Positions 18,526 through 27,193 of a stretch of DNA of 45,431 bases are shown piece after piece. The stretch lies in contig NZ_SMKC01000015.1 of assembly GCF_004348315.1 (NCBI RefSeq), positions 1-45,431 on the forward strand. Direction: 5' to 3'. The position numbers and the translations under genes were made by a program. Position 1 is the first letter of the stretch. Each line of letters starts with the position of its first letter. The stretch is from Streptomyces sp. 8K308. GTDB taxonomy: Bacteria; Actinomycetota; Actinomycetes; Streptomycetales; Streptomycetaceae. Below the pieces are notes generated by a model. The model was not told the origin of the DNA. It saw only the letters and a program-made list of their open reading frames with translations, and made no database searches.

Positions 18526-19305
18526 GCTCGCGCGGCCGCCGCTGCGCTCGATGCTGTTCGTGCCCGGCAACCGGACGGAGTGGCGGCCGAGCTGCCGCTG
18601 GCGCTGTTCGTCCGGGTCAACCCGCTGGACGACTGGCCGGCGGCCGCCCAACTGCGGGCGGTGGCGCGGCCCGGCCTCGCCGGCGTGGTGCTGCCCAAGG
18701 TGAGCGACGCCGAGCAGGTGCGGCTCGCGGACCGGCTGCTCGGCTGGTGCGAACGCGAACACGGCCTGGCCGAGGGCGCCTTCGCGCTCGTGCCGCTGCT
18801 GGAGACCGCGCGGGGGCTGCGGTCCGCCTTCCGGATCGCCGAGGCCGCCCCACGCGTGGCCTACGCGGGCGCGCTCACCGCGCCGGGCGGCGACGTGGAG
18901 CGGGCCGTCGGCTACCGCTGGAGCCCGGCGGGCACCGAGACCCGCGAGCTGCGCTCCCGGGTGCTGCTCGACGTGCGGGCGGCCGGGGTGGCCCACCCGG
19001 TGGGCGGGTTGTGGACGCGGATCGCCGACCTGGTGGGGCTTCGGGCCTTCGCCGAGCAGAACAGGGCACTCGGCTACGCCGGCATGATGGCGATCCACCC
19101 GTCCCATGTGCCGGTGCTCAACGAGGTGTTCTCGCCGAGCGCGGAGGAACTGGCGCGCTGCGCCCGGCTGGTGGCGGCCGTGGCGGCCGGCCAGGCGGCC
19201 GGCGCCGGCGCTGTCGCCTTCGAGGGCGAGATGGTGGACGAGGCGATGTCGGCCACGGCCCGTGCCCTGCTCGCCCGACACGGCGGCGGGACCGCGGCAC
19301 CCTAG
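18515..19305 (+). pseudogene. CitE/HpcH-type CoA lyase with internal deletion and frameshift
   Basis: The N-terminus (GTG at 18515, SSELARPPLRSMLFVPGNRT) is the canonical start of the HpcH/CitE lyases, which cleave malyl-, citramalyl- or citryl-CoA. After RTEW, at about 18580, the homology jumps to another frame at AAELPLALFVRVNPLDDW and continues normally to the end (GVVLPKV, ALVPLLETARGL, AIHPSHVPVLNEVFSPS). About 35-40 residues that should lie between, including the DAVVLDLEDAV metal/substrate motif, are missing, and the join changes frame. A single-base sequencing error cannot explain this. A shortened protein from the GTG at 18580 (241 aa) might be made but would lack key residues. The stop shares a CTAG with the convergent gene's stop. 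Confidence 0.82.
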
Positions 19306-19870
19306 CGTGCCGGCGGGTCGTCGTGCAGGATCCGCTGGAAGAGCCGGTGGTCGCGCCAGTCCCCGTCGATGTGCAGGTAGTTCGGGGCCAGGCCGACCGG
19401 TTCGAAGCCGTTCCTGGCCAACACCCGCTGCGACGCGGCGTTGTGGAGCAGCGTGGCCGCCGCCACCCGGTGCAGGCCGAGCCGGTCCCGCGCGTCGGCG
19501 CAGACGTGCGCGACCGCCGCGCCGGCGAGACCGCGGCCCGTGTAGTCGGCGTCCACCCAGTACCCGAGGTCCGCGCTCTGGAAGGGGCCGCGCACCACGT
19601 TGGAGAGCGTGACGGCGCCCACCGCCCGGGCGCCGTCCACCAGCAGCCAGGGCACGAGCCGCCCCGCCGCGCCTCCTCGGCCCCCGTGCGGAGCAGGGCG
19701 GCCTGCCCCTCCGCCGTGTAGAAGGCCTCGGGCCGTCGGGGAACCCAGGGCGCCAGGTACGCCCGGTTACGCCGATGGGCGGCGGCCAGGGCGACATGGT
19801 CGCCCTCCTCGGTGGGGCGGAGCAGGACACCGCCCCCGAGGTCGACGGTCAGATCACCAGCGGAACTCAC
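19302..19870 (-). pseudogene. GNAT acetyltransferase (RimJ/RimL type), frameshifted
   Basis: The N-terminal third (GTG at 19870: VSSAGDLTVDLGGGVLLRPT, then HRRNRAYLAPWVPRRPEAFY) reads in one frame to about 19660. The remaining two thirds (VPWLLVDGARAVGAVTLSNV, LGYWVDADYTGRGLAGAAVA, NGFEPVGLAPNYLHIDGDWRDH) read in another. Together they make one normal ribosomal-protein-alanine acetyltransferase-like protein of about 190 residues with the acetyl-CoA loop GRGLAGAA. One missing base near 19660-19668, in a CCCCGCCGCGCC tract, accounts for the shift. Either the gene is disrupted or the assembly has a one-base error in a GC homopolymer-rich tract. An independent start at 19655 would give only the C-terminal part. 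Confidence 0.75.
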
Positions 19871-19899
19871 GGCCGTAGCATCGCACGGCCTCGGCCCGC

Positions 19900-20718
19900 T
19901 CAGTTCTTGCGGGCGACGCCGCCGACCATGAGGCGCTGGGCTATGGACAGCGGGGTGCCGACGGGTCCGTCGGGGCGCCACATCGGCAGCGCCACCACAC
20001 CGGGCTCCAGGAGCTCGTACCCGTCGAAGTAGGCCGTTATCTCCTCCAAGGTGCGGAACCGGCCGGTGCCGAGGAACTCCAGCATCGTCTCCTCGACGGC
20101 ACGGGCCTCGGGGCCGGTGTCGCAGAAGGCGGTGATCATCAGGTGGCTGCCGGCCGGCACCGCGTCCATGTACGCCTCGACGATGCCCTTCGGCCCCTCG
20201 TCGTCGTGCAGGTGGTGCAGGATCCCGACCAGCAGCACGCCCACCGGCCTGGAGAAGTCGATCAGCCGGCGCACGCTGGGGTGGTCGAGCACCTTCTCCG
20301 GCTCGCGCAGGTCGGCGGTGACCACCGCGGTGTTCTCGTTCTCCTCGAGCAGCGCCCGGCCGTGGGCCAGCACGATCGGGTCGATGTCGACGTAGACCAC
20401 GCGCGCGTCGGGGTTGTACCGCTGCGCGACCTGGTGGGTGTTCTCCAACGTGGGCAGGCCGGCGCCGAGGTCGATGAACTGGTCGATGCCCGCCTGCTCC
20501 GCCAGGAAGCGCACGCCCCGGCCGAGCACCGCCCGGTTGAACCAGCCCACGTCGCTGATGTGCGGCATGTCGAGGCGCACCTGGTCGGCGACCACCCGGT
20601 CGACCTCGTAGTTGTCCTTGCCGCCGAGCACCGCGTCGTAGACGCGGGCGATACTCGGCCTGCTCAGGTCGATGTCCGCCGACTGGACGTCCGCCGAGCC
20701 GCCATCCTGCTCCACCAC
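19900..20718 (-). CDS. S-adenosyl methyltransferase (PF04672/DUF574 type)
   Basis: 272-aa SAM-dependent methyltransferase-like protein of a family greatly expanded in Streptomyces. Typical segments are SRPSIARVYDAVLGGKDNYEVDR at the start, GIDQFIDLGAGLPTLENTHQV (SAM-binding motif I, about residue 75), VVYVDIDPIVLAHGRALL (motif II acidic loop), VGVLLVGILHHLHD, and HLMITAFCDT. The start at 20718 (GTG) has GGAG about six bases upstream; a second GTG follows directly. Substrates of this family are unknown. It is divergent from mscR; the 276-bp region between them holds an 8-bp inverted repeat. Confidence 0.88.
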   Translation of the reverse strand: MVEQDGGSADVQSADIDLSRPSIARVYDAVLGGKDNYEVDRVVADQVRLDMPHISDVGWFNRAVLGRGVRFLAEQAGIDQFIDLGAGLPTLENTHQVAQRYNPDARVVYVDIDPIVLAHGRALLEENENTAVVTADLREPEKVLDHPSVRRLIDFSRPVGVLLVGILHHLHDDEGPKGIVEAYMDAVPAGSHLMITAFCDTGPEARAVEETMLEFLGTGRFRTLEEITAYFDGYELLEPGVVALPMWRPDGPVGTPLSIAQRLMVGGVARKN

Positions 20719-20823
20719 CGAAGCTCCGTCCCTCAAGTTGCCGCTGTTACCCGTGAGTTCGTGCCGGGGCCAGAGTAACCCGGACGAGTGGTTCCCCGAC
20801 CGAGACCACGCGGCTTCGGATAA

Positions 20824-20856
20824 CCGTAACCTCCCTTGTTTCACGGCGGGTTACGG
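20824..20856. promoter_or_regulatory. Inverted repeat CCGTAACC...GGTTACGG between divergent genes
   Basis: CCGTAACC (20824-20831) and GGTTACGG (20849-20856) are perfect inverted copies, 17 bases apart. They lie in the 276-bp divergent region between the methyltransferase gene and mscR, about 140 bases before mscR. Possibly an operator; no regulator is assigned. Confidence 0.35.
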
Positions 20857-20994
20857 CCTCCAGCCTGGCCGGTTCGCGACGGGGGTTCCGCCCGTGGTCC
20901 GGATACCTTCCCAGGGAGCGAGAAGTATGCGGGATCGACGCGGTGTCGCGGCCGCGGCTCCGCGACGCACCGGCCGAGGAAGGGCGGTCTGGCC

Positions 20995-22083
20995 ATGACA
21001 CAGGAGGTGCGGGGTGTCATCGCACCCGGCAGGAACGAGCCGGTGCGGGTGGCGAGGGTGTTGGTGCCCGACCCGGGTCCGGGCGAGGCGGTGGTGCGGG
21101 TGCTGGCCTGCGGGGTCTGCCACACCGACCTGCACTACCGGGAAGGTGGCATCACTGACGACTTCCCCTTCCTGCTCGGGCACGAGGCGGCCGGCACGGT
21201 GGACGCGGTGGGACCCGGCGTCACCGAGGTGGCGCCCGGCGACTTCGTCATCCTCAACTGGCGTGCGGTGTGCGGCCGCTGCCGGGCCTGCCGGCGCGGC
21301 AGGCCCTGGTACTGCTTCGACACGCACAACGCACGGCAGCGGATGACGCTGGCCGAGGACGGCGCCGAGCTGACGCCGGCGCTCGGCATCGGCGCGTTCG
21401 CCGAGAAGACGCTGGTGGCGGCGGGCCAGTGCACCAAGGTGGACGGCGCGGTGTCGCCCGCGGTGGCAGGGCTGCTGGGGTGCGGCGTGATGGCCGGGAT
21501 CGGCGCCGCCATCAACACCGGCGGCGTGGGCCGCGGGGACAGCGTCGCGGTCATCGGCTGCGGCGGGGTGGGAAACGCGGCGGTGCTCGGCTCCCGGCTG
21601 GCGGGCGCGGCGCGGATCATCGCGGTGGACATCGACGACCGGAAGCTGGCGGCGGCGAGCCGTCTCGGCGCCACCCACATCGTGAACTCCCGCGAGACGG
21701 ACCCGGTCGAGGCCGTCAGGGAGCTGACGGGCGGGCTCGGGGCCGACGTGGTGATCGAGGCCGTGGGCCGCCCGGAGACCTATCGGCAGGCGTTCTACGC
21801 CCGCGACCTGGCCGGCACGGTGGTGCTGGTGGGCGTACCGACGCCGGAGATGACGATCGAGCTGCCGCTGCTCGACGTGTTCGGCCGGGGCGGGGCCCTG
21901 AAGTCGTCGTGGTACGGCGACTGCCTGCCCTCCAGGGACTTCCCGATGCTGGTGGACCTGCATCTGCAGGGCCGACTGGATCTTGACGCGTTCGTCAGCG
22001 AGACGATCGCGCTCGACGAGGTGGAGCCGGCCTTCGGCCGGATGGGCACCGGCGAGGTGCTGCGCTCGGTGGTCGTGCTGTGA
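20995..22083 (+). CDS. mscR: S-(hydroxymethyl)mycothiol dehydrogenase
   Basis: 362-aa zinc-dependent medium-chain dehydrogenase that oxidises the mycothiol-formaldehyde adduct with NAD+, detoxifying formaldehyde to the formate level; MscR also acts on S-nitrosomycothiol. The actinobacterial enzyme is recognisable throughout: catalytic zinc site [15 protein letters not shown], structural zinc cysteines [48 protein letters not shown], the NAD fold GCGGVGNAA, and [19 protein letters not shown]. The metallo-beta-lactamase-fold partner often encoded next to it is absent; a terminator hairpin and a convergent protease gene follow. Formate made by this route could feed the formate dehydrogenase 10 kb away. 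Confidence 0.94.
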   Translation: MTQEVRGVIAPGRNEPVRVARVLVPDPGPGEAVVRVLACGVCHTDLHYREGGITDDFPFLLGHEAAGTVDAVGPGVTEVAPGDFVILNWRAVCGRCRACRRGRPWYCFDTHNARQRMTLAEDGAELTPALGIGAFAEKTLVAAGQCTKVDGAVSPAVAGLLGCGVMAGIGAAINTGGVGRGDSVAVIGCGGVGNAAVLGSRLAGAARIIAVDIDDRKLAAASRLGATHIVNSRETDPVEAVRELTGGLGADVVIEAVGRPETYRQAFYARDLAGTVVLVGVPTPEMTIELPLLDVFGRGGALKSSWYGDCLPSRDFPMLVDLHLQGRLDLDAFVSETIALDEVEPAFGRMGTGEVLRSVVVL

Positions 22084-22102
22084 GGTGGGCCGACCGGCCC
22101 GT

Positions 22103-22128
22103 CGGCGGCCCGCCGGGGCGGGCCGCCG
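22103..22128. terminator. Bidirectional terminator between mscR and snapalysin
   Basis: CGGCGGCCCG (22103-22112) pairs perfectly with CGGGCCGCCG (22119-22128) around a six-base loop. It lies between two convergent stops, 20 bases after mscR and 8 bases after the snapalysin stop. No U-tract, as usual for GC-rich actinomycete terminators. Confidence 0.7.
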
Positions 22129-22135
22129 GATCGGC

Positions 22136-22687
22136 TCAGTCCAGGTAGGTCGCGGGCGCGGCGACGGCGAGGGAGCCGCCGAAGGCGCTCTCGACGCGGG
22201 AACGCTCGCTGCTGTTGGGGGAGGCGTTGGTGCAGGAGACGCCGGCCGTCGAGCCGGACATCAGGCTGCTGCAGGGTCCGGGCTTGATGTCCGGGAGGCC
22301 GAGGATGTGGCCGAGCTCGTGGGCGGCGATCCGGACCGTGTTGTAGCCCTGGTCGACCGCCTGGCGCCCCATCCAGACGGTGCCGTTGCCCAGGCTGGTG
22401 GTCTGGGCGCGCGGCCAGCCGTTGTCGGCGACGATGCGGATGTTGGCGCGCTGGCCCGGCTGGACTGGCACCAGGTCGACGCTGGTGACGCTCTCGTTCC
22501 AGATGGCGGCGCCGCTGGCCACCGCGCTGGCGAACTCGGCGCTGCCGCTGGCGTCGTAGGTCAGCACCGTGGCGACGAGCGGCCGCCCGGCCGCCTCCTG
22601 GGGGGCGGCCACCGCCTGGCCGCCGGTCCACAGCAGGGCCGCGAGCAGCGTGGTCAGCAGCACCCTGGCAGCCTTGGCCAATGTCAC
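22136..22687 (-). CDS. snpA: Snapalysin (secreted small neutral metalloprotease, M7)
   Basis: 183-aa secreted zinc protease. The zinc site HELGHILGLPD gives His123, Glu124, His127 and the third ligand Asp133, the aspzincin-like arrangement of snapalysin. A signal peptide (residues 1-28, ending AVAAP) is followed by a short propeptide; the catalytic domain has two cysteines, CSSLMSG and VSC. The GTG at 22687 has an excellent GGAGG site seven bases upstream; earlier in-frame ATGs lack one. The LysR activator gene usually found next to snpA in streptomycetes is not adjacent. The 5' region carries a palindromic sequence shared with the streptogrisin gene at 33.6 kb. Confidence 0.93.
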   Translation of the reverse strand: MTLAKAARVLLTTLLAALLWTGGQAVAAPQEAAGRPLVATVLTYDASGSAEFASAVASGAAIWNESVTSVDLVPVQPGQRANIRIVADNGWPRAQTTSLGNGTVWMGRQAVDQGYNTVRIAAHELGHILGLPDIKPGPCSSLMSGSTAGVSCTNASPNSSERSRVESAFGGSLAVAAPATYLD

Positions 22688-22718
22688 GATCAGCCTCCGG
22701 GGGGACGAAGCGAGAGAG

Positions 22719-22730
22719 TCATGGGCATGA
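22719..22730 (-). promoter_or_regulatory. Protease-associated palindrome TCATGCCCATGA, copy 1
   Basis: Read in the direction of snapalysin, TCATGCCCATGA lies 31 bases before the start codon. It is part of a stretch of about 24 bases nearly identical to the region upstream of the streptogrisin gene (33577-33600). The core is TCATG-CC-CATGA, a near-palindrome. Confidence 0.65.
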
Positions 22731-22821
22731 CATTTGAGCATGCCATCTCGCATCTGCCCGCCCCTGGGTCCTTCCATGCGTGTGGTCGCCGGCCGCGGCC
22801 GGCGACCACACGCCCGCCCGC

Positions 22822-23694
22822 TCAGACCGCGTCGGCCAGCTCGGCGAACTCCGCGTCGCTGAGGGTGATTCCGGCCGCGCCCAGGTTCTCCTCGGCGTGA
22901 CCGACCCGAGAGGTGCCGGGGATCGGCACCATCACCGGGGAGCGGCGCAGCAGCCAGGCGAGCGCGAGCTGGGAGGGGCTCGCGCCGTGCCGCCTGGAGA
23001 TCCCGTCCAACGGGCCGCCCGGCCTGGCCAGTTCGCCGGTGGCCATCGGGAACCAGGGGATGAACGCCAACTGCTCGCGCTCGGCGTACTCCAGCACGTC
23101 CTCGGCCTGCCGGGTGGCGAGGTTGTACAGGTTCTGCACCGAGACGACGCGGGCGATCCTGCGGGCCCGCTCGATCTCCTCGACGCTCACCTCGGAGAGC
23201 CCGATGTGCCGGATCTTGCCCTCCCGCTGCAGCAGCACCAGCTCGCCGAGCTGGTCCTCGAACGGCACCTTCGGGTCGACGCGGTGCAGCTGGAAGAGGT
23301 CGATCCGCTCAACGCCGAGGTGGCGCAGGCTCAACTCGGCCTGCTGGCGCAGGTACTCGGGCCTGCCCACCGGCCGCCAGTCGTCGGGGCCGGCGCGGGT
23401 GAGGCCGGCCTTGGTGGCGATGACCAGGTCCTCGGGGTAGGGGGCGAGCGCCTTGTGGATGAGCTGCTCGCTGACGAAGGGGCCGTAGGAGTCGGCGGTG
23501 TCGATGAAGGTGACGCCGAGCTCGACCACCCGGCGCAGCACCCGGATCGCCTCGTCCGGGTCCCGGGGCTGGCCCCAGACGCCGGGCCCGGTCAGCTGCA
23601 TGGCGCCGAAGCCGAGCCGGTTGACGACGAGGTCGCCGCCGATGGTCAGCGTGCCGGAGGCGCCTGCTGGTCGGTCGTCGGGGTGCGTGCTCAT
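22822..23694 (-). CDS. Aldo/keto reductase
   Basis: 290-aa NADPH-dependent oxidoreductase with a TIM-barrel fold. The catalytic tetrad is visible: Asp65 and Tyr70 (FIDTADSYG), Lys95 (VIATKAG) and His137 (FQLHRVD). The cofactor-binding C-terminus reads [18 protein letters not shown]. It is closest to the general AKR group of actinobacteria annotated as voltage-gated potassium channel beta/YajO-like reductases; the natural substrate is unknown. A GGGAG site precedes the ATG. It lies downstream of the VOC gene on the same strand with 73 bases between, so the two may be co-transcribed. Confidence 0.92.
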   Translation of the reverse strand: MSTHPDDRPAGASGTLTIGGDLVVNRLGFGAMQLTGPGVWGQPRDPDEAIRVLRRVVELGVTFIDTADSYGPFVSEQLIHKALAPYPEDLVIATKAGLTRAGPDDWRPVGRPEYLRQQAELSLRHLGVERIDLFQLHRVDPKVPFEDQLGELVLLQREGKIRHIGLSEVSVEEIERARRIARVVSVQNLYNLATRQAEDVLEYAEREQLAFIPWFPMATGELARPGGPLDGISRRHGASPSQLALAWLLRRSPVMVPIPGTSRVGHAEENLGAAGITLSDAEFAELADAV

Positions 23695-23767
23695 GCTGCT
23701 CCCTGTCTCCCTTGTCTCGGTCTGGCTGTCTCGGTGTCGAAGGGCCCGGGGCGTGGCCGACCCGGCG

Positions 23768-24559
23768 TCAGCCGGTCGGGGTGAGGACCACGAAGTCGGC
23801 GCCGGCCGGGTCGACGCAGACGGCCAGGCGGCCGACGCCCTCGGCGTCCTCGGGGCCCATCTGCACCCTGCCGCCGCGCCCGGTGATCCGACCGACCGTG
23901 GCGTCGCAGTCGGTCACGTGGAACACCGGGTGCCAGTACGGCTTGCCGCCGGTGAGGGCGAGCAGGTCCGTGGTGACCTGCATGATGCCGCCCTGCATCC
24001 GCTCCTGCCCGCCGCCCGCCGGGCTGATCAGGGCGTAGGTGCCGCCGCCGCCCGGCAGCTGCATGTCCTGCGTCTCCCAGCCGAAGAGGCGACCGTAGAA
24101 CTCCTTGGCGGCGGCCGCGTCCGTCGTGTAAAGCTCGGTCCACGACAGGCTGCCCGGGCCGTCCACCTTCTGCAGGCCGGGGTCGGTGCCCGGTTCGAGC
24201 ACGGCGAACTGCGCGCCCTGCGGATCGGTGAGCTGGGCCATCCGGCCGCTCTCGCCGGCCGCGGTCGGCGGCGTGCGCACGGCGCCGCCGGCGCCCTGGA
24301 CGGCGGAGACGGCGGTGTCCGCGTCGTGGACGCGGAAGTAGATCATCCAGGCCGAGCGGGCGCCCTCCTCGGTGAGCGGGCCGGCGGCCGCGACCGAACG
24401 GCCCTCGTGCCGGAAGACGCCGTAGCCGCCGGCGTCGAGACCGAAGGGCTTGAACTCCCAGTCGAAGACGGCGCCGTAGAAGGCGGCGGCCGCCGCCACG
24501 TCCGACGCGCCGAGATCGAGCCAACAGGGTGAACCGGTGACATAGTCGGTCGTGATCAT
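23768..24559 (-). CDS. Two-domain VOC (glyoxalase/bleomycin-resistance fold) protein
   Basis: 263-aa protein made of two vicinal-oxygen-chelate modules. The first starts [26 protein letters not shown] and ends [11 protein letters not shown]; the second starts [26 protein letters not shown] and ends [12 protein letters not shown]. The pattern belongs to a streptomycete group often annotated as VOC proteins or hydroxylases. Function is unknown, and a metal-binding His/Glu set is not obvious at every family position. A GGAAGG site precedes the ATG at 24559. It is divergent from the ROK regulator and shares a 225-bp intergenic region with it. Confidence 0.85.
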   Translation of the reverse strand: MITTDYVTGSPCWLDLGASDVAAAAAFYGAVFDWEFKPFGLDAGGYGVFRHEGRSVAAAGPLTEEGARSAWMIYFRVHDADTAVSAVQGAGGAVRTPPTAAGESGRMAQLTDPQGAQFAVLEPGTDPGLQKVDGPGSLSWTELYTTDAAAAKEFYGRLFGWETQDMQLPGGGGTYALISPAGGGQERMQGGIMQVTTDLLALTGGKPYWHPVFHVTDCDATVGRITGRGGRVQMGPEDAEGVGRLAVCVDPAGADFVVLTPTG

Positions 24560-24724
24560 GGGCCTTCCTTCCGCCGCCCGCGGCTGGGTTCCCCGCAAGC
24601 CAGCGTTACACCCGGCACTGACAATCGCCCGCCGGCCGGTCCACCCGGGGCATGGGACCCGCGCCGCCACTCTCGCCCGCACTATTGCCAGCACCACGAC
24701 CGCCGGGCTTAAATGCTGGGCGAA

Positions 24725-24754
24725 CTTCTTACATAGAGTGCAAGAACTAAGAAG
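24725..24754. promoter_or_regulatory. Inverted repeat CTTCTTA...TAAGAAG upstream of the ROK gene
   Basis: CTTCTTA (24725-24731) and TAAGAAG (24748-24754) are perfect inverted copies separated by 16 bases, ending 30 bases before the ROK start codon, in a locally AT-rich stretch. A likely site for autoregulation by the ROK protein and possibly for control of the divergent VOC gene. Confidence 0.55.
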
Positions 24755-24784
24755 GCCGAGACCAGCAGCACACCGGGGGCGCGC

Positions 24785-25981
24785 ATGCGAGTGGAGAACA
24801 GCCACCAGCCACGCATCCTGGCCCTGCTGCGCACCGAGGGCCCGCTGCCGCCGGCCGGCCTCGGCGCGCGGGTGGGTCTCTCCCGGTCCAAGATCGGTCA
24901 GGAGCTGGGGCGGCTCGAGGAGTTGGGCTTCATCGAGAAGGCCGGGCACGCCGCGTCGAGCGGTGGCCGCCCCTCGGGCCTGGTCCGGCTCTCCTCGCGG
25001 CTGCGGTTCGTGGGCGTGGACCTCGGCGCGACCTCGCTCGACGTGGCCGTGACCGACGGCCGGCTCACGGTCCTCGAGCATCTGGCCGAACCCTGCGACG
25101 TGCGCGCCGGCCCGGAGGCGGTGCTCGACCGGGTGGTCGAGCTCGTGGACCGGCTGCGCGCCTCGGGCGCGGTGTCCGAGCTGCACGGCGCGGGCGTCGG
25201 CATCCCGGCCCCGGTCAGCTTCCTGCACGGCTGCCCCGTCACCCCGCCGATCATGCCGGGCTGGGACCGCTACCCGGTTCGGGACGCGCTCGCCGAGCGG
25301 CTCGGCTGCCCGGTGCTGGTGGACAACGACGCCAACACCATGGCGCTGGCCGAGAGCCAGGTGGGCCTCGCGCGCGCGGTGCCCGACTTTCTCTTCGTCA
25401 AGCTCGGCACCGGCATCGGCTGCGGCGTGGTCGCCGGCCGCCAGGTGCACCGTGGCGGCACCGGCAGCGCCGGCGACATCGGCCACATCGCGCTGGAGGA
25501 CGCGGGCCCGGTCTGCGCCTGCGGCAGGACCGGCTGCCTGGAGGCGTGGTTCGGCGGCGCGGCGCTGGCCAGGGACGCGCACGCGCTGGCCGCGGACGGC
25601 GGCTCGCGGCTGCTGGCCGAGCGGCTGGCCCAGCGGGGCGAACTCTCGGCGCCCGACGTCTCCTGGGCGCTGGCGTCCGGCGACCCCGCCGCCCTGGAAC
25701 TGGTCAGGCGCGGCGGACAGCGGCTCGGCCGGGTGCTGTCGGGCCTGGTCAACTTCTTCAACCCGTCGATGATCGTGGTCGGCGGCGGCGTCGCCGGGCT
25801 CGGCCACACCCTGCTCGCCGAGGTGCGCAGCGAGCTCTACCGCCGCTCCACCCCGTTGGCCACCAGCGACCTGCCGGTGGTGCTCTCCGAACTCGGCGGC
25901 ACGGCCGGGGTGGTGGGTGCCGCCGGCCTCATCAGCGACCGCGTCTTCGCCTATCGACGCCCGGATCCCGCCACTCCCTGA
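24785..25981 (+). CDS. ROK-family transcriptional regulator
   Basis: 398-aa sugar-sensing regulator. Residues 1-70 form a winged helix-turn-helix (PRILALLRTEGPLPPAGLGA, then LSRSKIGQELGRLEELGF). From residue 76 it has the ROK sugar-kinase fold: GVDLGATSLDVAV phosphate loop, VLVDNDANTMALAE with the catalytic-type Asp, the LGTGIGCGVV motif, the zinc motif GHIALEDAGPVCACGRTGCLE, and a C-terminal IVVGGGVAG loop. With an N-terminal HTH such proteins are usually repressors released by a sugar. Thirty bases separate it from the Gfo/Idh/MocA gene on the same strand, so it probably controls, and is co-transcribed with, the following two sugar genes. Confidence 0.92.
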   Translation: MRVENSHQPRILALLRTEGPLPPAGLGARVGLSRSKIGQELGRLEELGFIEKAGHAASSGGRPSGLVRLSSRLRFVGVDLGATSLDVAVTDGRLTVLEHLAEPCDVRAGPEAVLDRVVELVDRLRASGAVSELHGAGVGIPAPVSFLHGCPVTPPIMPGWDRYPVRDALAERLGCPVLVDNDANTMALAESQVGLARAVPDFLFVKLGTGIGCGVVAGRQVHRGGTGSAGDIGHIALEDAGPVCACGRTGCLEAWFGGAALARDAHALAADGGSRLLAERLAQRGELSAPDVSWALASGDPAALELVRRGGQRLGRVLSGLVNFFNPSMIVVGGGVAGLGHTLLAEVRSELYRRSTPLATSDLPVVLSELGGTAGVVGAAGLISDRVFAYRRPDPATP

Positions 25982-26011
25982 CCGCCTCTGACGATCGATC
26001 GGAACCTCACG

Positions 26012-27187
26012 ATGCAAGCTCTCGGTGTCGCACTCATCGGCCACGCCTTCATGGGCCGTGTGCACTCCCACGCCTGGCGCTCGGTGGGCGCCTTCTTCGG
26101 CCCATCGCTCGAGCCGAGGATGACCATCGTGGCGGGGACCGACCGGGCCAGAACCGAGGCGGCCGCCGCCCGGCTCGGGTGGCAACACGCCACGGACAAC
26201 TGGCAGCAGGCCGTGCACCGGGACGACGTCCAGGTCGTCGACATCTGCTCGCCGGGGGACAGCCACGCGGAGATCGCGATCGCCGCGCTCGAGGCCGGCA
26301 AGCACGTGCTGTGCGAGAAGCCGCTGGCCAACACGGTCGCCGAGGCCGAGGCGATGGTCGCGGCCGCCCGGCGGGCCAGGGAGCGCGGGGTGCGGTCGAT
26401 GGTCGGCTTCACCTACCGCCGCACCCCGGCGCTCAGCCTGGCCAGGGAGATGGTGGCCGAAGGCCGGATCGGCCGGGTGCGTCAGGTGCGTGCCTCGTAC
26501 CTGCAGGACTGGCTGCACGATCCCGAGGCGCCGTTCACCTGGCGTCTCGACCGGGCCCGCGCGGGCTCGGGGGCGCTCGGCGACATCGGCTCGCACATCA
26601 CCGACCTGGCCGAGTACCTGATCGGCGACCGGCTCGACGGCGTGTCGGGCCAGACCGCGACCTTCGTCGACAGCCGACCGCTGCCCGGCGGTGCCGAGGG
26701 CGCCAGGGGCGAGGTCACCGTGGACGACGCCGCCGTGTTCACCGGCCGGTTCGCCGGCGGGGCGCTCGGCGTCTTCGAGGCGACCAGGTTCGCCGCCGGG
26801 CGGAAGAACGCGCTGCGCATCGAGCTCAACGGCACGGCCGGCAGCCTGGCCTTCGACTTCGAGTCGATGAACGAGCTGTGGTTCCACGACGCGACCGAGC
26901 CGGCCGCGAGCGCCGGCTTCCGCCGCATCGTGGTCACCGAGCCCGACCACCCCTACGTGGCGGCCTGGTGGCCGCCGGGCCACGGCCTCGGCTACGAGCA
27001 CGCCTTCACCCATCAGGCCCGCGACTTCCTCGATGCGATCGCGGCGGGCGCCGACCCGGAGCCTGGCTTCGAGGCGGGCCTGCACGTGCAGCGGGTGCTG
27101 GCCGCCGTCGAGGCGAGCGCCGCGAACGAGAGCCGCTACACCAGGATCGAACCTGACAGTCCGTCCTCACAACCCGTAAGGAGCTGA
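26012..27187 (+). CDS. Gfo/Idh/MocA family oxidoreductase
   Basis: 391-aa NAD(P)-dependent sugar or polyol dehydrogenase. The N-terminal Rossmann domain has VALIGHAFMGRVHSHAWR (the usual GxGxxG is altered to GHAFMG) and the catalytic-lysine signature HVLCEKPLANTVAEAE near residue 100. The C-terminal domain has GALGDIGSHITDLAEYLIGD with the catalytic His, and ends QARDFLDAIAAGADPEPGFEAGL. It is followed six bases later by a sugar-phosphate isomerase/epimerase-type gene and preceded by a ROK regulator, a common actinobacterial trio. Known members act on inositol, glucose or 3-keto-glycosides; the substrate here is not determined. Confidence 0.92.
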   Translation: MQALGVALIGHAFMGRVHSHAWRSVGAFFGPSLEPRMTIVAGTDRARTEAAAARLGWQHATDNWQQAVHRDDVQVVDICSPGDSHAEIAIAALEAGKHVLCEKPLANTVAEAEAMVAAARRARERGVRSMVGFTYRRTPALSLAREMVAEGRIGRVRQVRASYLQDWLHDPEAPFTWRLDRARAGSGALGDIGSHITDLAEYLIGDRLDGVSGQTATFVDSRPLPGGAEGARGEVTVDDAAVFTGRFAGGALGVFEATRFAAGRKNALRIELNGTAGSLAFDFESMNELWFHDATEPAASAGFRRIVVTEPDHPYVAAWWPPGHGLGYEHAFTHQARDFLDAIAAGADPEPGFEAGLHVQRVLAAVEASAANESRYTRIEPDSPSSQPVRS

Positions 27188-27193
27188 GCCGCG

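Noticed and set aside
23768..27085. 1105-codon open frame on the minus strand
   Set aside because: It is the true VOC protein at its 3' end, extended upstream through the ROK and oxidoreductase genes. The extension is an antisense shadow caused by high GC, rich in Arg, Gly and Ala with no domain content.
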